Assembly: GCA_017577925.1 (NCBI GenBank) | Contig: PKQU01000121.1 | Location: 1-6,348 of the forward strand | Length of the DNA: 6,348 nt | Direction: 5' to 3' | Source of the DNA: Bacillota bacterium | Lineage (GTDB): Bacteria > Bacillota > Bacilli > Calditerricolales > Calditerricolaceae | Shown here: positions 1 through 6,348 of the stretch, in pieces | Numbering within the stretch: position 1 is the stretch's first letter | How the letters are laid out: every line of letters starts with the position of its first letter | Notes under the pieces: generated by a model | The model's input: only the letters and a program-made list of their open reading frames with translations | Told to the model about the DNA's origin: nothing | The model's database searches: none | Position numbers and translations under genes: made by a program

Positions 1-464
1 TCCCGCTGTACCGCTTGATGAATCAGCTGGGTCTCTTGGACAACCATCTCGGACTCGTGCTGGCGTACGCGACGGTGGCGGTTCCGTTCTGCGTGATGAT
101 GCTCAAGGGGTACTTCGACACCATTCCGTATGAGCTCGAGGAAGCGGCTTTCGTGGACGGGTTAGGGCCGATCGGTTCGTTTTGGCGGATCGTTCTCCCC
201 TTGTCGTTGCCGGGCCTGGCGGTGACAGGCTTTTTCACGTTTATCACGGCGTGGAACGAGTTCCTCATTGCCTTGACGTTCTTGAGTGCGGAGGAGAAAT
301 ACACCCTTCCCATCGGCTTGCAGCAGTTTGTGAACCAATATGTGTCCGATTACCACTATATGGCTGCTGGAGCGGTCATCGTCACGCTGCCCGCCCTGGT
401 GGTCTTTTTCCTGGCGCAAAAGTGGCTGGTATCGGGGTTGACAGTGGGAGGCGTAAAGGGATAA
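1..464 (+). CDS. MalG-type sugar ABC transporter permease, 3' part (5' end outside window)
   Basis: This is the C-terminal ~153 residues of a binding-protein-dependent sugar permease; the frame is already open at base 3, reading PLYRLMNQLGLLDN, so the true start lies upstream. Directly visible is the inner-membrane EAA loop (EEAAFVDG followed by the RIVLPLSLPG segment, about bases 135-215), which in this family docks on the MsmX/MalK-type ATPase. At least three hydrophobic spans are seen, around LVLAYATVAVPFCVMML, LAVTGFFTFITAWNEFLIAL and AVIVTLPALVVFFLAQKWL. The C-terminus SGLTVGGVKG is typical of MalG-like proteins. Full-length relatives have about 270-300 residues, so roughly half is here. 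The sequence alone does not fix the sugar; maltose/maltodextrin is inferred from the neighbouring GH13 genes. It is a different paralogue from the permease remnant downstream. Confidence 0.9.
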   Translation, partial: PLYRLMNQLGLLDNHLGLVLAYATVAVPFCVMMLKGYFDTIPYELEEAAFVDGLGPIGSFWRIVLPLSLPGLAVTGFFTFITAWNEFLIALTFLSAEEKYTLPIGLQQFVNQYVSDYHYMAAGAVIVTLPALVVFFLAQKWLVSGLTVGGVKG

Positions 465-483
465 ACCGTTTTCAAAAAGAAAA

Positions 484-535
484 AGAAGGAGAGAGATGCC
501 CTGTTCGAAACGCAGCGCAGCATTTCTCTCTTTTT
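484..535 (+). terminator. putative hairpin terminator after the first permease gene
   Basis: A purine-rich arm (484-499, ending GAGAGATGC) can pair with the pyrimidine-rich arm 520-535 (GCATTTCTCTCTTTTT). This gives about 16 base pairs, three of them G-U, around a 20-base loop in which CTG/CAG can pair further. The T-run lies inside the 3' arm rather than after it, so it is not a textbook intrinsic terminator. Its place, 20 bases after the stop codon and before an AT-rich gap, fits termination of the upstream transport operon. Confidence 0.45.
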
Positions 536-634
536 CCCGCATGTATTTAAAATTTTTCGCATAATCACCCTTACTTTATTCTAAAAACTTAAACAATCAT
601 AAAACATGGAATAGAACCATGCCGCCATCTGAAC

Positions 635-1090
635 GTGGAGGGGGAGGAGGCGGGATGCGTTTTCGGAAATGGAGCGGGCCATGCTTCAACGGGTAACGGC
701 GTGACCCTGTTCAACACGTGGCTGGTCAAGGGGTATTTCGACACCATCCCGCGCAGCCTCGATGAGGCGGCGCGCATCGACGGGGCCAGCCATACCCAGG
801 TCTTCTTCAAGATCCTTCTTCCGCTGGCCAAGCCCATCCTGGCCGTGGTGGCCCTGTTCAACTTCATGGGCCCGATGACCGACTTTTTGCTTCCGCAAAT
901 CGTGCTCACGAGTCCCGAAAACAAAACCTTAGCTGTGGGGTTGTTTGGGATGATCAACCAGCAGTTCGGCAAGAACTTCACCACCTTTGCCGCCGGCGCC
1001 GTGCTGATCGCCGTGCCCATTGCGGCGGTCTATCTGGCGTTGCAGCGCTACTTTATCTCCGGGCTGACGGCGGGCGGCACGAAGGGTTAG
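635..1090 (+). pseudogene. truncated maltodextrin ABC permease (MalG/MdxG-like), N-terminal half missing
   Basis: The supported homology begins at about base 691 (GNGVTLFNTWLVKGYF) and runs to a TAG at 1088-1090. It keeps the EAA loop (SLDEAARIDG, then KILLPLAKPI), two to three hydrophobic spans, a TLAVGLFGMIN segment and the C-terminal SGLTAGGTKG. These are features I associate with MdxG/MalG maltodextrin permeases of Bacillota. About 130 of the usual 280 or so residues remain, and the first half with its membrane spans is absent. The longest frame can be opened at a GTG at 635, but its first ~19 residues (EGEEAGCVFGNGAGHAS) do not look like permease. The only good Shine-Dalgarno serves an ATG at 655 in another frame. 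A working transporter subunit is therefore unlikely. It lies 99 bases upstream of the neopullulanase gene, the usual company of a maltodextrin transporter. A short regulatory or moonlighting product cannot be excluded but has no support. Confidence 0.75.
645..657 (+). promoter_or_regulatory. orphan Shine-Dalgarno and ATG at a deletion scar
   Basis: A strong AGGAGG (645-650) lies four bases before an ATG at 655. The frame from this ATG gives only MRFRKWSGPCFNG and a stop at 694-696. The short peptide has a basic N-terminus followed by more hydrophobic residues, like the beginning of a signal peptide or membrane protein. The permease homology resumes just beyond, in a different frame. I read this as the surviving start of a gene whose body was deleted. 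That reading is inference. Confidence 0.4.
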
Positions 1091-1176
1091 CGTCGAGGGA
1101 CGCCGGAGAACGAAGCTGCAAACCCTTGCGGCGGGTGGGCACAGGCACAAGGGCGGACCCAATCCGACGAGGAACG

Positions 1177-1192
1177 AGGTGACCCGAACGTG
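1177..1192 (+). promoter_or_regulatory. ribosome binding site fixing the GTG start of the neopullulanase
   Basis: AGGTGA at 1177-1182 sits seven bases before a GTG at 1190. Starting here gives a 585-residue protein whose catalytic residues fall one position before those I recall for TVA II (also 585 residues), which supports this start. Confidence 0.75.
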
Positions 1193-2947
1193 AACCGTGC
1201 CGCGATCGAGCACCGGCCAGATCCGGCCTTTGCCTTTCCCGTTGCGCCCGACCGGCTGCGCGTGCGCCTGCGGGCGGCGCGCGGCGACCTTGTCTCGTGC
1301 CACGTGGTCTACGGCGACCGCTATGACCCCGAGGGACCGGAAGAGGCCGTGGCCATGGAAAAGGTGGCCTCTGGCGCGCGCCACGATTACTATGAGGCGC
1401 ATCTCCTCGTCCCGACGCGGCGCGTGCGTTACGCCTTTTACCTGCACGACGGACGCGAAGGGCTTTGGTACGGGGAACGGGGCCTTGCGGCGGACTGGGC
1501 GCAGGCGGGCACCTTTCACTACCCGTACATTTGCCCGGGGGATGCGTTTACGGTGCCCGACTGGGCTGCCGACGCGGTGGTGTACCAGATCTTCCCCGAC
1601 CGCTTCGCGAACGGCGACCCGACCAACGACCCGGCGGGCGTTGAGGCGTGGACGGCCGATGCGCGCCCAACGGCGACGAGCGTCTACGGCGGCGACCTGG
1701 AAGGCATCCGGCAGAAGCTTCCCTACCTCGCCGAGCTGGGGGTCAATACGCTGTACCTGACGCCCATCTTTGCCTCCCCGTCCAACCACAAGTACGACAC
1801 CACCGACTACTTTCGCATCGATCCCCACTTCGGCGACCTGGATACGCTTCGCGCCCTTGTGCGCGACGCCCACGCCCGCGGCATGCGCGTGATTTTGGAT
1901 GCCGTGTTCAACCACTGCGGGTCCGGGTTTTTCGCCTTTCAGGATGTGGTGAAGCGCGGCCAGGCGTCCCCCTATGCGGATTGGTTTCGCATCGACGACT
2001 TCCCGGTGCGCACCCAACCCCAGCCCACCTACGAAACCTTTGCCCGCGGCGTGTGGACGATGCCCAAGCTCATGACCCACCACCCTGCGGTGCGCGACTA
2101 CCTGCTTCAGGTGGCCGCCTACTGGACGCGGGAGGCGGACATCGACGGCTGGCGCCTGGACGTGGCCAATGAGGTGGACCATGCCTTTTGGCGCGCCTTT
2201 CGTCAGGTGGTGAAGGGCATCAAGCCTGATGCCCTGATCATCGGCGAAATCTGGCACGACGCGGCACCGTGGCTTTCCGGCGACCAGTTTGACGGGGTGA
2301 TGCATTACCCCTTCCGCGACGCCGTGGTGTCCTTCTTCGCCACGCGCCAGATCGATGCGGCCGCCTTTGACGCCCAGCTGGCCGACTGGCGCATGCGGTA
2401 TCCAGAGCCGGCGCTGCTCGCGTCGTGGAACCTCATCGGCTCCCACGACACCGAGCGCTTCCTCACGCTGTGCGGCGGCCGCGTGGAGCGGATGCGCCTG
2501 GCGGTGCTCTTTCAGCTCACGTACCTCGGCGCACCGATGATTTATTACGGAGACGAGGTGGGGATGGAAGGCGGTCCGGACCCCGACTGCCGCCGGACGA
2601 TGGTCTGGGACGAAGCGCGCCAGAACCGGGAGCTGCTCGGGTGGTACCGCCAGCTGATTCGCCTCCGCCGCAACTGCGTGGCGCTGCGCCGCGGTGCGGT
2701 ACGCACGTGGTGGGTGGATCCGCTCGTGGGTGGGTACGGGTTTCTGCGCCTCGCCGACGAGGAGGTGGTGGGCGTGGCGCTCAACAACGGGCCGCGTCCG
2801 GTTGCGGTCACGCTGGATGCCGGTGCCTTTGGTGACGCGCCGCGGCTCGTTGATGCGTTGAGCGGGGAGGTGTTTGCCGTTGCGGCGGGCCGTGTGACGG
2901 TTGCGTTGCCGCCGTGGCAGGGACGGGTGTTGGTGCGAGCAGCGTAA
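1190..2947 (+). CDS. neopullulanase / cyclomaltodextrinase (GH13_20 family)
   Basis: This intracellular alpha-glucan hydrolase is expected to cut cyclodextrins, pullulan and imported maltodextrins, and to have side activity on alpha-1,6 bonds, as this family does. There is no signal peptide. Residues 1-120 are the CBM34-like N-terminal domain used for dimerisation in the family. The barrel opens with VVYQIFPDRFANGDPTND (131-147), whose NGDPTND is the usual calcium loop. Conserved regions seen: region I DAVFNHCG (237-244), region V MPKL (291-294, a neopullulanase-subfamily mark), region II GWRLDVANEVDH (320-331), region III GEIWHDA (352-358) and region IV IGSHDTERF (416-424). Catalytic residues are Asp324, Glu353 and Asp420. 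Trp355 and Tyr373 correspond to the TVA II substrate-site residues Trp356 and Tyr374. A beta-rich C-terminal domain follows from about residue 500. All key residues are present, so the gene looks functional. Maltogenic amylase is an equally acceptable family name; sequence alone does not separate them. Confidence 0.95.
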   Translation: MNRAAIEHRPDPAFAFPVAPDRLRVRLRAARGDLVSCHVVYGDRYDPEGPEEAVAMEKVASGARHDYYEAHLLVPTRRVRYAFYLHDGREGLWYGERGLAADWAQAGTFHYPYICPGDAFTVPDWAADAVVYQIFPDRFANGDPTNDPAGVEAWTADARPTATSVYGGDLEGIRQKLPYLAELGVNTLYLTPIFASPSNHKYDTTDYFRIDPHFGDLDTLRALVRDAHARGMRVILDAVFNHCGSGFFAFQDVVKRGQASPYADWFRIDDFPVRTQPQPTYETFARGVWTMPKLMTHHPAVRDYLLQVAAYWTREADIDGWRLDVANEVDHAFWRAFRQVVKGIKPDALIIGEIWHDAAPWLSGDQFDGVMHYPFRDAVVSFFATRQIDAAAFDAQLADWRMRYPEPALLASWNLIGSHDTERFLTLCGGRVERMRLAVLFQLTYLGAPMIYYGDEVGMEGGPDPDCRRTMVWDEARQNRELLGWYRQLIRLRRNCVALRRGAVRTWWVDPLVGGYGFLRLADEEVVGVALNNGPRPVAVTLDAGAFGDAPRLVDALSGEVFAVAAGRVTVALPPWQGRVLVRAA

Positions 2948-3013
2948 TGCGCTGCCGCGACACCCTCATGAACAAAATAATCTGAAATCTTTGAATAGAA
3001 TGGGGTGTCAAGA

Positions 3014-4569
3014 ATGACAAAATCTCGAGGGTTGCGGCGTTCCTGGCGAGCCTTGGTTGTGGGGTGCCTGTTGTGGATGGCTTGTGCGTCTTCCGCGTCC
3101 GCCGGCGTATTGATGCAAGGCTTCTATTGGGACGCCAGTACCGGGACAAGTGATTCGTGGTGGACGCATTTGGCCAAGCAGGCCAACGGTCTAAAACGGG
3201 CGGGGTTCACCGCCGTATGAATTCCTCCGGTGCTTAAAGGGGCTTCAGGGGGCTATTCCAACGGGTACGATCCCTTTGACGACTATGATATCGGAAGCAA
3301 GGACCAGAAAGGCACCGTGGCGACGCGATGGGGGACGCGAGAAGAACTGCAACGTGCCGTGGCCGTGATGCGCGCGAACGGACTGGATGTGTATGTGGAT
3401 CTGGTGCTGAACCACCGCAACGGGGACGACGGGAATTGGAATTTTCATTACAAAGATGCGTACGGCAATGTGGGGTACGGGCGGTTTCAAAAGGGGTTTT
3501 ACGATTTTCACCCCAACTACAACATTCAGGATGCCAATGTTCCCAACGAGGATTCCAGCTTCGGGCGCGATTTTGCCCATGACAATCCGTATGTGGCCGA
3601 TGGACTGAAGGTTGCAGGCGATTGGCTGACCAAAGCCCTCGATGTTCAGGGATACCGTCTGGATTACGTGAAAGGCATCAGCTACACCTTCCTGAAAAGT
3701 TATCTGTCCTATGGGGCCATGAACGGAAAATTCGCCATCGGTGAGTACTGGGATGCCAACCGGGATACGTTGAACTGGTGGGCGAACACGGCGATGGAAG
3801 GGCGGGCCCATGTGTTTGATTTTGCGTTGCGCGAGGAGCTGAAAAACATGTGCAATGCGGACAGGTACTACGACATGCGTCGATTGGACCACGCGGGCCT
3901 GGTCGGCATCGATCCGTGGAAGGCGGTGACGTTTGTCGAAAACCATGATACGGATCGGCACGACCCCATCTACAATAACAAGCATTTGGCGTATGCCTAC
4001 ATCTTGACGTCAAAAGGGTATCCGACGGTGTTCTGGAAGGATTACTACCAATACGGAATGAAGCCGATCATCGACAACCTCATTTGGATCCACGAACACA
4101 TTGCGTACGGAACGACCCAAGAGCGTTGGAAAGACGAAGATGTCTTTGTGTATGAGCGGACCGGAGGCAACCGGCTATTGGAGGGGCTTAACGACAATCG
4201 CGCCACCAGCAAAACGGTCACCGTACAGACCTGCTTTGGTGCCAACGTGACCTTGCACGACTACACCGGCAACGGCCCCGCTCTCCGTACCGACGCCTAC
4301 GGTCGGGTAACCTTGACCATTCCTGCAAACGGGTACGTGGCCTATTCCGTTCCGGGCAGGGGCGACCGACTTGGACATTCGTCCGGCCGATAACACGCAA
4401 TTTGTGCAGGTCGGACGGATTTACGCCAAGGCAAACAAGCCGGTTACGGCGGAATTGTATTGGGATGCCAAAGACTGGGCGATTTCGAAGCTATAACACG
4501 CCTTCGACGAACCCCAAGCCGGTCTACTGGTTAAAGGTAACGTATACGGCGCCGCAAACGCTTCAGTAA
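3014..4569 (+). pseudogene. secreted GH13 alpha-amylase, broken by one nonsense codon and two frameshifts
   Basis: The ATG at 3014 (weak GGGGTG six bases upstream) starts a Sec signal peptide: basic KSRGLRRSWR, hydrophobic ALVVGCLLWMACA, likely cleavage after ASSASA near residue 30. The barrel starts VLMQGFYWD. Codon 69 is TGA (3218-3220) exactly where the family has Trp in AVWIPP, and the same frame continues cleanly to 4393. Counting that Trp, region I is DLVLNH (129-134), region II GYRLDYVK (213-220), region III AIGEYWD (241-247) and region IV FVENHDTDR (308-315), giving catalytic Asp217, Glu244 and Asp312. The pattern recalls plant/archaeal-type amylases such as those of Pyrococcus (GH13_6/7) more than B. 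subtilis amylase; the exact subfamily is not resolved. Near 4350-4390 and again near 4480-4492 the reading frame shifts by one base. Beyond these points a C-terminal domain can be read to a TAA at 4567-4569, for an original length of about 518 residues. It would have attacked starch outside the cell. Sequencing error remains possible. Confidence 0.85.
4362..4569 (+). pseudogene. out-of-frame remnant of the amylase C-terminal domain
   Basis: The amylase frame ends with an unconvincing tail (RGDRLGHSSGR, stop 4391-4393). In the next frame, from 4362, the protein-like text ATDLDIRPADNTQFVQVGRI and PVTAELYWDAKDW is read to a TAA at 4494-4496. One more single-base shift, near 4480-4492, restores YNTPSTNPKPVYWLKVTY and ends at 4567-4569, 53 bases before the next gene's ATG. 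Both steps are +1 relative to the preceding frame, equal to one extra base each. The roughly 65-residue segment has the alternating pattern of a beta-sheet domain appended to an amylase. I do not recognise the family. Carbohydrate binding is a guess from position only. Confidence 0.65.
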
Positions 4570-4608
4570 AGGATAAGCCAACGCGAGAGAACAAGCCATC
4601 GGATTGAG

Positions 4609-4625
4609 AGGAGGAGAAGAGAATG
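4609..4625 (+). promoter_or_regulatory. strong Shine-Dalgarno for the amylopullulanase gene
   Basis: AGGAGG at 4609-4614 lies eight bases before the ATG at 4623, inside an unbroken purine run. This settles the start and places a clean signal peptide at the N-terminus. It is far stronger than the site in front of the broken amylase. Confidence 0.8.
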
Positions 4626-6348
4626 GGCAAGACCAATCGCTTTCAGCGTCCAGCGCTGGCGTTGCTGCTGGTTGTGCTGCTCCTGGCCAACGGGTGGACG
4701 GCGGCATGGGGGATGCCGGTGCGGGCAGCGGACGACGCGCCTCCGGTCACCGTCACCCTGGTGGGCACGCTCCAGCAGGCGGCGGGAGCGTCAAGCAACT
4801 GGGATCCGGAAGCCCCCCAGACCCGGATGACGCACAAAGGCGATGGCCTGTACGAATGGTCGGGCCGTCTGCCCGCGGGGACGTACGAATACAAATTCGC
4901 CATAAACGGCAGCTGGGCCGAAAACTACGGTCAAGACGGGGCGCGGGATGGGGCCAACATCACGGTGACGGTTCCCGAGGAACAGGATGTGACCTTCTGG
5001 TTCAGCTACCGAACGAAGAAGAGTGCGAACTCTCTCGTGTATGCGCCCATTCCGGAGGAGAAGCGACCGCGCTTGGTTGGCAATTTCCAAAATGAATTGG
5101 GCATCGGTGAAGATTGGAAACCGGAAACCTCCACGGGCTTTTTGCGCGACGATGACTTCGACCAGGTGTACGAAGCGCTCTACCGCGTGCCCCAAGGGGC
5201 CTGGCAGTTCAAAGTGGTGCTGGGGACGTCGTGGGAAGACGAACACTACGGCGACGGGAGCGGCGAAAGCGGCAACGCCACGCTGGCCGTCGTGGAGCCG
5301 GAAGGGGCCACCGTTACCTTTCGCTATGACCACCGCACCAAGCGCGTGACCCACGATTACGTGCCACCTGCTGGCGGACCCGATAACCGACTGTCGGCGG
5401 CCGATCTTTACCATGACACGCGCGATCCCGTCTACCGCGCGCCCACCGGCGCGGTGCCGACGGAGCAACCGGTGCGGCTCCGCCTGGCCACCAAGCGGGG
5501 CGATGCCGAGTCCGTTGTCCTGTCCTACTGGGATGACCGGCAAAAGAAGCGCTTCAGCGTTCCGATGCGCAAGGTGGCCAGCGATTTTGCCAAGCAAAAA
5601 GATTATTGGGAAGCCACGCTGACCTTCTCGAGCCCAACCGTCATTTGGTACCACTTCGTCGTCCGCGACGGAACGGCGCGCCTCTATTACGGCGACAACG
5701 ACACGGCGGCGCAGGACGGGCATTTGGGCAAAGCGGTGTCGGAAAATCCGCGCGATTTTCAGTTGACGGTTTATGACAAGGATTTTCGCACGCCGGACTG
5801 GGCCAAGCACGCCGTGGTGTACCAGATCTTTGTCGACCGCTTCGCCAACGGGAATCGCGAGAACGACCGGGCCAAGGACGCCGTCGGCAGCCGGGGCAGC
5901 ACGCCCATTGAACACAATGCCTGGGACGATCTGCCCGACAACCCGCGCCTCTTGAAACCGGACGGGACCTGCTGCGACTTTGACGACGACGATGACGGCA
6001 TCCCGGATTACGCTCTGAAATACCGTGACGGCCAGCCGGTGTACGACAAGGATGGCCAATGGAGCAACGATTTTTACGGCGGGGACTTGGAGGGGATTCT
6101 CCAAAAGCTGGACTACCTGCAATCCCTCGGGGTGAACACGCTGTACCTCAACCCCATCTTCGAGGCCGCGTCCAACCACAAATACGACACGGCGGATTAC
6201 ACGCGCATTGACCGCATGTTCGGGGACAACGAAACCTTCCAGCGCCTGGCCAAAGAGGCCAAGCGGCGCGGCATGCGCATCATCCTCGACGGGGTGTTCA
6301 ACCACGTCGGCGACGACAGCCGGTATTTCGACCGGTACGGCAAGTACT
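4623..6348 (+). CDS. secreted amylopullulanase (GH13), 5' part, runs off the window
   Basis: 575 codons are present without a stop, and the gene continues past the right edge. Residues 1-36 are a signal peptide (basic GKTNRFQR, hydrophobic ALALLLVVLLLANG, cleavage near PVRAA). Two tandem beta modules follow, about 42-131 and 149-241, sharing the pattern aromatic-x-F/Y-K ... SW ... YG-DG ... V-F-Y-TK/RTK. I identify them as X25-type modules, as found in pullulanases and amylopullulanases. Residues about 262-385 are a CBM34-like N-domain. The barrel begins PDWAKHAVVYQIFVDRFANG (391-410), then a long insert (about 414-478), NDFYGGDLEGI (482-492), YLNPIFEAASNHKYDTADY (508-526) and region I DGVFNHVG (556-563). 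The insert plus the YLNPIFEA block is typical of amylopullulanases from thermophilic Bacillota, which cut alpha-1,4 and alpha-1,6 bonds of starch and pullulan outside the cell. The catalytic Asp/Glu/Asp lie beyond the window, so activity cannot be confirmed. A plain neopullulanase is less likely because of the export signal and the modules. Confidence 0.9.
   Translation, partial: MGKTNRFQRPALALLLVVLLLANGWTAAWGMPVRAADDAPPVTVTLVGTLQQAAGASSNWDPEAPQTRMTHKGDGLYEWSGRLPAGTYEYKFAINGSWAENYGQDGARDGANITVTVPEEQDVTFWFSYRTKKSANSLVYAPIPEEKRPRLVGNFQNELGIGEDWKPETSTGFLRDDDFDQVYEALYRVPQGAWQFKVVLGTSWEDEHYGDGSGESGNATLAVVEPEGATVTFRYDHRTKRVTHDYVPPAGGPDNRLSAADLYHDTRDPVYRAPTGAVPTEQPVRLRLATKRGDAESVVLSYWDDRQKKRFSVPMRKVASDFAKQKDYWEATLTFSSPTVIWYHFVVRDGTARLYYGDNDTAAQDGHLGKAVSENPRDFQLTVYDKDFRTPDWAKHAVVYQIFVDRFANGNRENDRAKDAVGSRGSTPIEHNAWDDLPDNPRLLKPDGTCCDFDDDDDGIPDYALKYRDGQPVYDKDGQWSNDFYGGDLEGILQKLDYLQSLGVNTLYLNPIFEAASNHKYDTADYTRIDRMFGDNETFQRLAKEAKRRGMRIILDGVFNHVGDDSRYFDRYGKY

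Noticed and set aside
461..474. cre-like catabolite repression site (ATAAACCGTTTTCA) at the end of the first permease
   Set aside because: It fits 12 of 14 consensus positions but lacks the critical leading TG, and it overlaps a stop codon just before a terminator-like hairpin.
541..634. Promoter in the AT-rich gap before the truncated permease
   Set aside because: AT-rich composition suits a promoter, but I cannot find a paired -35/-10 set with proper spacing.
929..2446. 505-residue open frame on the minus strand opposite the neopullulanase
   Set aside because: It is a shadow of GC-rich codon use on the plus strand; the composition is Arg/His/Val-rich with no recognisable domain, while the plus strand carries every GH13 motif.
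2975..3001. Possible promoter before the amylase (TAGAAT as a -10 box)
   Set aside because: No acceptable -35 box at 16-18 bases, and the box lies almost on the ribosome binding site.
3230..4393. Internal GTG as a true start of a separate 387-residue amylase
   Set aside because: There is no Shine-Dalgarno, and starting there would drop the signal peptide and the first barrel strand; it is the downstream part of the interrupted gene.
4791..6305. 504-residue open frame on the minus strand opposite the amylopullulanase
   Set aside because: Same cause: the plus frame has signal peptide, modules and GH13 blocks, and the minus frame is low-complexity valine/arginine text.

Overview
The window is one plus-strand stretch of a maltodextrin/starch utilisation locus. 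It probably comes from a thermophilic or moderately thermophilic, GC-rich Gram-positive (Bacillota). The reasons are the strong AGGAGG-type ribosome binding sites, a 585-residue neopullulanase/cyclomaltodextrinase whose length and catalytic positions nearly match Thermoactinomyces vulgaris TVA II, and a secreted amylopullulanase of the kind known from thermophilic Bacillota. This assignment is inference; no rRNA or housekeeping marker is present.

Layout, left to right. (1) 1-464: the C-terminal half of a MalG-type sugar ABC permease, cut by the window edge. (2) 465-634: an AT-rich gap with a terminator-like hairpin (about 484-535). (3) About 635-1090: a second, different MalG/MdxG-type permease that keeps only its C-terminal ~130 residues. 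A good Shine-Dalgarno and ATG lie just upstream but in the wrong frame, which looks like an out-of-frame deletion scar. (4) 1190-2947: an intact cytoplasmic GH13 neopullulanase/cyclomaltodextrinase. (5) 3014-4569: a secreted GH13 alpha-amylase broken by an in-frame TGA (Trp codon 69 position) and by two frameshifts near its 3' end, beyond which a C-terminal domain is still readable in other frames. (6) 4623 to the right edge: the start of a secreted amylopullulanase with a signal peptide, two tandem X25-like modules, a CBM34-like domain and the first part of the GH13 barrel, running out of the window.

The original system makes sense as a pathway. The secreted amylase and amylopullulanase cut starch and pullulan outside the cell, ABC permeases import the maltodextrins, and the intracellular neopullulanase/cyclomaltodextrinase breaks down imported linear, branched or cyclic dextrins. 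Two of the five genes are damaged while the two large GH13 genes beside them are open, so the locus is either decaying or carries local assembly errors. I see no clearly new system. The most informative signals are the deletion scar in the transporter and the three lesions in the amylase. There are no tRNA or rRNA genes, CRISPR arrays or IS elements that I can recognise.
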